Source: Enoplolaimus lenunculus | Taxonomy: Eukaryota; Nematoda; Enoplea; Enoplida; Thoracostomopsidae | Length of the DNA: 64,000 bases | Direction: 5' to 3' | Assembly: GCA_030248215.1 (NCBI GenBank) | Contig: JASANG010003338.1 | Coordinates: 62,001 to 126,000, forward strand | Shown here: positions 62,901 through 64,000 of the stretch, in pieces | Layout: each line of letters opens with the position of its first letter | Numbering within the stretch: the stretch's first letter is position 1 | Translations under genes and position numbers: made by a program | The notes under the pieces: model-generated | The model's input: only the letters and a program-made list of their open reading frames with translations | What the model was told of the DNA's origin: nothing | The model's database searches: none

Positions 62901-64000
62901 TATTGTTTTGGTTGGAAATAGTTTTTGTATTTTTACAGATTTGGCTGTTAACAAACGTCCTTCCGCGTACCCAGTGATAGTTCAACATAGGCCAGATTAC
63001 AGCGTATCACCAGGTCATTTGCAAGTAGGTATTTTCAATTTTTAACACGCAAAACGAGTTCTGGATGAGATGTTATTATATGTATTGAAACAATGGATTT
63101 ATGTGCAATGGTGACACCTGCATCTGCTTTATTTGTACAGAACAATGTTGCACAGTGCATACATAACAATACGTACATTTTGATTGAATGTAAGATTTAA
63201 ATATGCATAACGTGGGCGAGTGGTCTGTGTCTTCACAACTTGCTGGGAATTATTGTTTGGCCTATGTGTTTTTTTCAGACTGAAGTGCATCTACACATTT
63301 CTCCTCTTAAAATGCGTTTGACTGTTTTGCTCTCAAACGTTCGTTTGATTATAATCGATGATTGGCTGTTACTTTCGCGTGGTTTCATTTTGACCGATCC
63401 GCTGCCAAAGACGGAACGAAGTATGCGCCTTATTTATTACTGAAATCATGAATTTTTTATTGTTTTTATGAACTTTTTGGTTGTGTTAAATTATCTACAG
63501 TTGAAAAAGTTGTGGAAAAATTACAACCTTGTACAGTTTATTTTTGTGTCTATTTACTAGCAGTTTCATTGATCCTCTGTGTACAAATATTGTCACATTT
63601 CAATGATGAAACTATTTTAAACAACTTTTGGTTCCCTTATGAATTTGAAGTTATTTTTGATAGGCAAGTACTTTTAGCAATGCCAAAAAACAGAACAAAT
63701 TCTACTTCAAGCTCAACTGGAATTTTGACAAAGTTACCGAATGCTTCGAAATCACACCGTGACTTGTGGCGCAGTCATAGTAGTCGAGCAGCTGATATTC
63801 CATTGGATTCTGTAGAAAATGGATCACTCGATACTAAAATTAATTTAATTGAATCAGAACTTGTTTTGCTCGAAGACTATTCTGCGTTGAATAGTTTGGC
63901 GTTTTTGATCAAAGTAAGTTTTCAATATGGATATACATATCTTCATTTTTTTTTCAATTTTTAGTGTAAGCGAAAATTGTTTGAAAATTTGGTGAGGTTT
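28797..64000 (+). CDS. VPS13D: VPS13D-like bridge-type lipid transfer protein (partial, runs off the right edge)
   Basis: About 44 exons with consistent phases encode some 2,600 codons. The start [15 protein letters not shown] matches the VPS13D N-terminus rather than VPS13A/B/C. Collinear matches to human VPS13D (from memory) continue to the end, including a [18 protein letters not shown] segment, [35 protein letters not shown] and [13 protein letters not shown]13 proteins form long hydrophobic grooves moving lipids between membranes; VPS13D acts at mitochondria, peroxisomes and ER contacts. The window ends before the UBA domain, the adaptor-binding repeats, DH-like and PH regions, which must lie beyond 64000. 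Exon coordinates are in the block entries. Two weak places: the acceptor of exon 11, and a hydrophobic stretch in exon 43. Confidence 0.93.
29010..29249. mobile_element. H1 hAT-type MITE fragment in VPS13D intron 1
   Basis: GTCCGGTTCCGG, then CCGGATCCGG, and the end GGTTGCACTCTG match the right half of 27579-27975; AAATACCTATCTTC...AGGGTTATTTC matches its body. The left terminus and target duplication are not visible. Confidence 0.6.
30594..33168 (+). CDS. VPS13D: VPS13D exons 4-10
   Basis: Exons: 30594-30707, 31067-31186, 31351-31500, 31625-31684, 32047-32160, 32379-32521 and 32922-33168. They encode [38 protein letters not shown]-type [39 protein letters not shown] and [14 protein letters not shown], the typical VPS13 extended-chorein segments with the conserved W-W after R/K. 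The linker after exon 3 is shorter than the charged linker of human VPS13[18 protein letters not shown] aligns with the human TWDFMLHRARDAVSY segment, which is diagnostic for VPS13D. Confidence 0.9.
33534..33605 (+). repeat. tRNA-like SINE head in VPS13D intron 10
   Basis: GAGAGCAGTGGTGAGAT (A-box-like) and GGGTTCACATCCC (B-box-like) are at tRNA spacing. The stems do not close, so this is a SINE remnant and not a tRNA gene. Confidence 0.45.
34086..36899 (+). CDS. VPS13D: VPS13D exons 11-14
   Basis: Exons: about 34086-34506, 35451-35670, 36102-36267 and 36617-36899. Exon 11 encodes [14 protein letters not shown], a Gln/Ser/Thr linker, [14 protein letters not shown] (compare the WFPGW/WYG segment of human VPS13D) and an Asp-rich end. 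Exon 12 gives [17 protein letters not shown], close to the human KRDHVFAKLNL region. Exon 14 gives [20 protein letters not shown]. The exon 11 acceptor is unresolved: candidate AGs near 34085-34103 do not fit the phase 0 exit of exon 10, so a short exon may be missed between 33168 and 34086. Exon 12 uses the less common donor GTTAGT. Confidence 0.82.
37243..38925 (+). CDS. VPS13D: VPS13D exons 15-18
   Basis: Exons: 37243-37435, 37722-38059, 38449-38553 and 38710-38925. The joined sequence gives [16 protein letters not shown] and [12 protein letters not shown], the conserved VPS13 'LDI-AP-IIIP / vVDLG' block, then [23 protein letters not shown] and DLQVLLSE, equal in spacing to human VPS13D. 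Exon 17 ends at AAA|GCAAGT, a GC donor. Exon 18 is largely contained in a 203-bp tandem duplication. Confidence 0.9.
38134..38235. repeat. 51-bp tandem duplication in VPS13D intron 16
   Basis: Two copies (38134-38184 and 38185-38235) start ATTCACTGAAGTTAGCCACC. I see one difference (CCTGTTG versus CCTATTG). Confidence 0.9.
38764..39169 (+). repeat. 203-bp perfect tandem duplication covering most of VPS13D exon 18
   Basis: Copies at 38764-38966 and 38967-39169 appear identical. Each contains the last 162 nt of exon 18, its donor GAA|GTATGA, and 41 nt of intron. The second copy lacks the original acceptor but contains AATAATTCAG|AAATTT (after 38981), which is in phase 0 and open to the copied donor at 39128. 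Confidence 0.92.
39292..42851 (+). CDS. VPS13D: VPS13D exons 19-25
   Basis: Exons: 39292-39421, 39705-39827, 40298-40436, 41157-41221, 41400-41507, 41781-41914 and 42683-42851. They encode [67 protein letters not shown] and [20 protein letters not shown], collinear with the human LLLVDTMQTYGADF...NNLDIILNPETIVELIGF segments. Phases close throughout (1,1,2,1,1,0,1). Exon 24 ends at GTTACT, another non-GTA/GTG donor. Confidence 0.9.
40866..40990. mobile_element. H1-like MITE fragment in VPS13D intron 21
   Basis: The iterated CGGAATTCCGG, GGAATCAGAATCAGAACC and GCCGGAATC resemble the GGTTCC/GGAATC subterminal repeats of the H1 family. No terminal CAGGGTG is seen, so the bounds are approximate. 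Confidence 0.35.
43602..45013 (+). CDS. VPS13D: VPS13D exons 26-27
   Basis: The two largest internal exons are 43602-44173 and 44480-45013. Exon 26 gives [15 protein letters not shown] (human GSLGCLQLMDLTQ), [20 protein letters not shown] and [18 protein letters not shown], a VPS13 repeat unit with its conserved 'P-v-v-vP' groove strand. Exon 27 has a Ser/Thr/Cys-rich loop followed by [19 protein letters not shown]. Acceptors are TTTTAAG and ATTTCAG; donors are GTAAGT and GTAGGT, both phase 0. Confidence 0.9.
45601..47665 (+). CDS. VPS13D: VPS13D exons 28-31
   Basis: Exons: 45601-45726, 46245-46343, about 46691-46793 and 47508-47665. They encode [34 protein letters not shown], a Ser-rich linker and [20 protein letters not shown], matching the human HINIFLVDKKHPEF block. 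Exon 30 has a tandem CAGCAG acceptor (46685-46690), allowing one optional Gln. Exon 31 starts at ATTGCAG|AG and completes the split codon left by G|GTGCGG. Exons 29 and 30 are less conserved and are supported mainly by phase. Confidence 0.8.
48119..48147. mobile_element. hAT-type terminus fragment
   Basis: GGTTCCGGTTCCGGCTACCC CTCTG reads in reverse complement as CAGAGGGGTAGCCGGAACCGG, similar in design to H1 ends. No partner end was located. Confidence 0.35.
49963..50238. mobile_element. Foldback MITE (family F1)
   Basis: The left arm AAGCCCTATTCACACGTGCA continues AGTTTTTGCTGCGAGAACTT and GCAGCTGCAA. The right arm in reverse complement is AAGCTCTATTCACACGTGCA, AGTTTTTGCTACGAGAGCTT, GCAGCTGCAG. 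The arms are at least 55 bp around a body of about 150 bp. The target duplication is not clear. The overlapping 101- and 60-codon frames on either strand are artefacts of the palindrome. Confidence 0.8.
50824..50873. repeat. (ATT)n microsatellite
   Basis: Runs of ATT interrupted twice by a deleted base, about 50 bp. It begins within and just beyond the predicted stop of the nested minus-strand gene. Confidence 0.9.
50868..50919 (-). CDS. Candidate second exon of nested secreted-peptide gene
   Basis: On the minus strand, GCTTTTGTCAG ends at 50920 and the exon starts at 50919. One base completes the split codon AG+T (Ser), then 16 residues follow ([16 protein letters not shown]) and TAA at 50870-50868. 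The acceptor has a reasonable pyrimidine tract and the phase fits exon 1 exactly. With so short a tail this could be coincidence, and another acceptor between 50920 and 51297 is possible. Confidence 0.35.
51298..51503 (-). CDS. Small secreted peptide precursor, first exon, nested antisense in VPS13D intron 31
   Basis: The ATG at 51503 has a good context (ATAATGG). The 68 residues start MASQTEYR, then a hydrophobic core [19 protein letters not shown] and a likely signal cleavage near ISA/API. A propeptide of about 18 residues ends in RQRR, a furin/prohormone convertase site. After it comes [20 protein letters not shown], then RM and a donor AG|GTAAGT (51297-51292) in phase 2. There is no cysteine after the signal, so this is not a disulfide-rich toxin or insulin-type chain. 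The design suits a neuropeptide or peptide hormone precursor, but I recognise no family. Expression is not shown by sequence alone. Confidence 0.55.
55714..55930. mobile_element. F1 foldback MITE, partial or diverged copy
   Basis: GTTCTTGCAGCTGCAAATTA at the left and CTTGCAGCTGCATG...GTGCAAG...GCAAAAGCTTGCACGTGTGAA TGGGGTCTT at the right match the 49963-50238 arms. The left terminal CACACGTG part is missing. Confidence 0.65.
56030..56318 (-). mobile_element. H1-family MITE copy, inverted relative to 57148-57551
   Basis: In reverse complement it begins CAGGGTGCAAAGCGGCACTG and GGATTATACCGAAATCGG and continues with CACAAATT...CGGATAATTTGTATTAACAA and CAACAAATCTCAAAAACGTC. All of these correspond, in order, to 57148-57320. 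Its other end is not defined. Confidence 0.65.
56478..60031 (+). CDS. VPS13D: VPS13D exons 32-36
   Basis: Exons: 56478-56631, 58336-58466, 58841-58995, 59254-59446 and 59848-60031. They encode [88 protein letters not shown] and [20 protein letters not shown], collinear with the human GSIGSLSLSDLTCHGEF, FKYGRPDPLLRREHDIRVSL and SVQYVHTQRFQAEVVAF segments. Phases are 1, 0, 2, 0, 1. The exon 34 acceptor TTAATTTTAAG is chosen because only it restores phase 0. Confidence 0.9.
57148..57551. mobile_element. H1-type MITE with 8-bp target duplication, VPS13D intron 32
   Basis: The left end is TAGGGTGCAAAGCTGAACTG and the right end GGAATTCCGTTTGCACCCTG; both sides carry GGAATCGGAATCG iterations. The flanks are GTTATTTC (57140-57147) and GTTATTTT (57552-57559), matching at seven of eight bases. 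It is about 404 bp, non-coding, and inserted in the same intron as further H1 pieces. Confidence 0.82.
57661..57696. mobile_element. 36-bp terminal-repeat-only H1 derivative
   Basis: CAGGGTGCAACCGG and its exact inverse CCGGTTGCACCCTG are separated by only eight bases. This is the pair of H1 ends with no body. The next segment (57697-57745) repeats 57552-57600, and 57745-57970 again resembles the right half of 57148-57551. Confidence 0.75.
60403..64000 (+). CDS. VPS13D: VPS13D exons 37-44 (last one cut by window edge)
   Basis: Exons: 60403-60551, 60765-60843, 61147-61328, 62036-62285, 62939-63024, 63279-63420, 63501-63913 and 63965 to beyond 64000. They encode [104 protein letters not shown] and [18 protein letters not shown]. 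This is the best-conserved stretch, with human counterparts VERNLDKEISHTVPDISIHG and IRGLLENNLGEPIEEF. Exon 40 leaves by GTTATT. Exon 43 contains about 35 hydrophobic residues (63530-63640) with no human counterpart; an internal intron from about 63526 (GTACAG) to 63668 (GGCAAG) would remove them in frame. Confidence 0.9.
62350..62682 (-). other. Unexplained 110-codon open frame in VPS13D intron 40
   Basis: The frame opens at a GGATTCGGATTCGG repeat resembling H1 subterminal sequence and is preceded on its own strand by a strong acceptor-like TCTGCCTCAG (about 62630). Composition looks protein-like ([20 protein letters not shown]). I recognise no domain. It may be part of a transposable element or a nested exon; it is not called as a gene. 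Confidence 0.25.

Noticed and set aside
1-64000. CRISPR arrays, bacterial operons or a viral element
   Set aside because: No regular spaced repeats, no prokaryotic gene layout, and no reverse transcriptase, capsid or envelope motifs were seen; all confident genes are intron-rich animal genes.

Overview
The window looks like nuclear DNA of an invertebrate animal. It is AT-rich, its genes are split by spliceosomal introns (mostly 100-900 bp, with GT-AG borders and consistent codon phases), and the gaps are full of tRNA-derived SINEs and small inverted-repeat DNA transposons. The compact introns and animal-type gene set would suit a tunicate or another non-vertebrate metazoan, but nothing seen here fixes the phylum. 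There are no bacterial operons, rRNA genes or CRISPR arrays.

Layout. (1) 1-9.9 kb: intergenic, with a tandem SINE pair at 1-467 and MITE copies at 468-665 and 6322-6671. (2) 9.9-12.65 kb (+): a gene for a ten-cysteine Ly6/uPAR-type GPI-anchored protein resembling the ODR-2 branch, with two confident coding exons and one weak signal-peptide exon. (3) 12.65-16.1 kb: intergenic, with a MITE end and a Harbinger-like foldback MITE flanked by TAA. (4) 16.1-23.04 kb (+): a SPATA7-like ciliary gene of about ten exons ending in an unusually long Ser/Thr-rich last exon. (5) 23.04-28.8 kb: degenerate repeats, MITEs, tandem SINEs, and a hAT-type MITE with a perfect 8-bp target duplication inserted into a SINE. 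(6) 28.8 kb to the end (+): the 5' half or more of a VPS13D-type lipid-transfer protein, about 44 exons and 2,600 codons, running off the right edge. Its intron 31 (47.67-56.48 kb) is about ten times longer than its neighbours.

The most notable candidate is inside that large intron on the opposite strand: a small nested gene whose first exon encodes a signal peptide, a short propeptide, a furin-like RQRR site and a basic/acidic peptide, ending at a good splice donor. I do not recognise the peptide family. Other unusual points are a GC-AG intron in VPS13D, a perfect 203-bp tandem duplication covering most of one VPS13D exon that could be spliced in frame, and a general excess of recent short tandem duplications (228, 203, 135, 102 and 51 bp periods).

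The three large genes have no evident shared pathway. SPATA7 homologues act at the ciliary transition zone, VPS13D homologues at mitochondria, peroxisomes and ER contacts, and Ly6 proteins at the cell surface.
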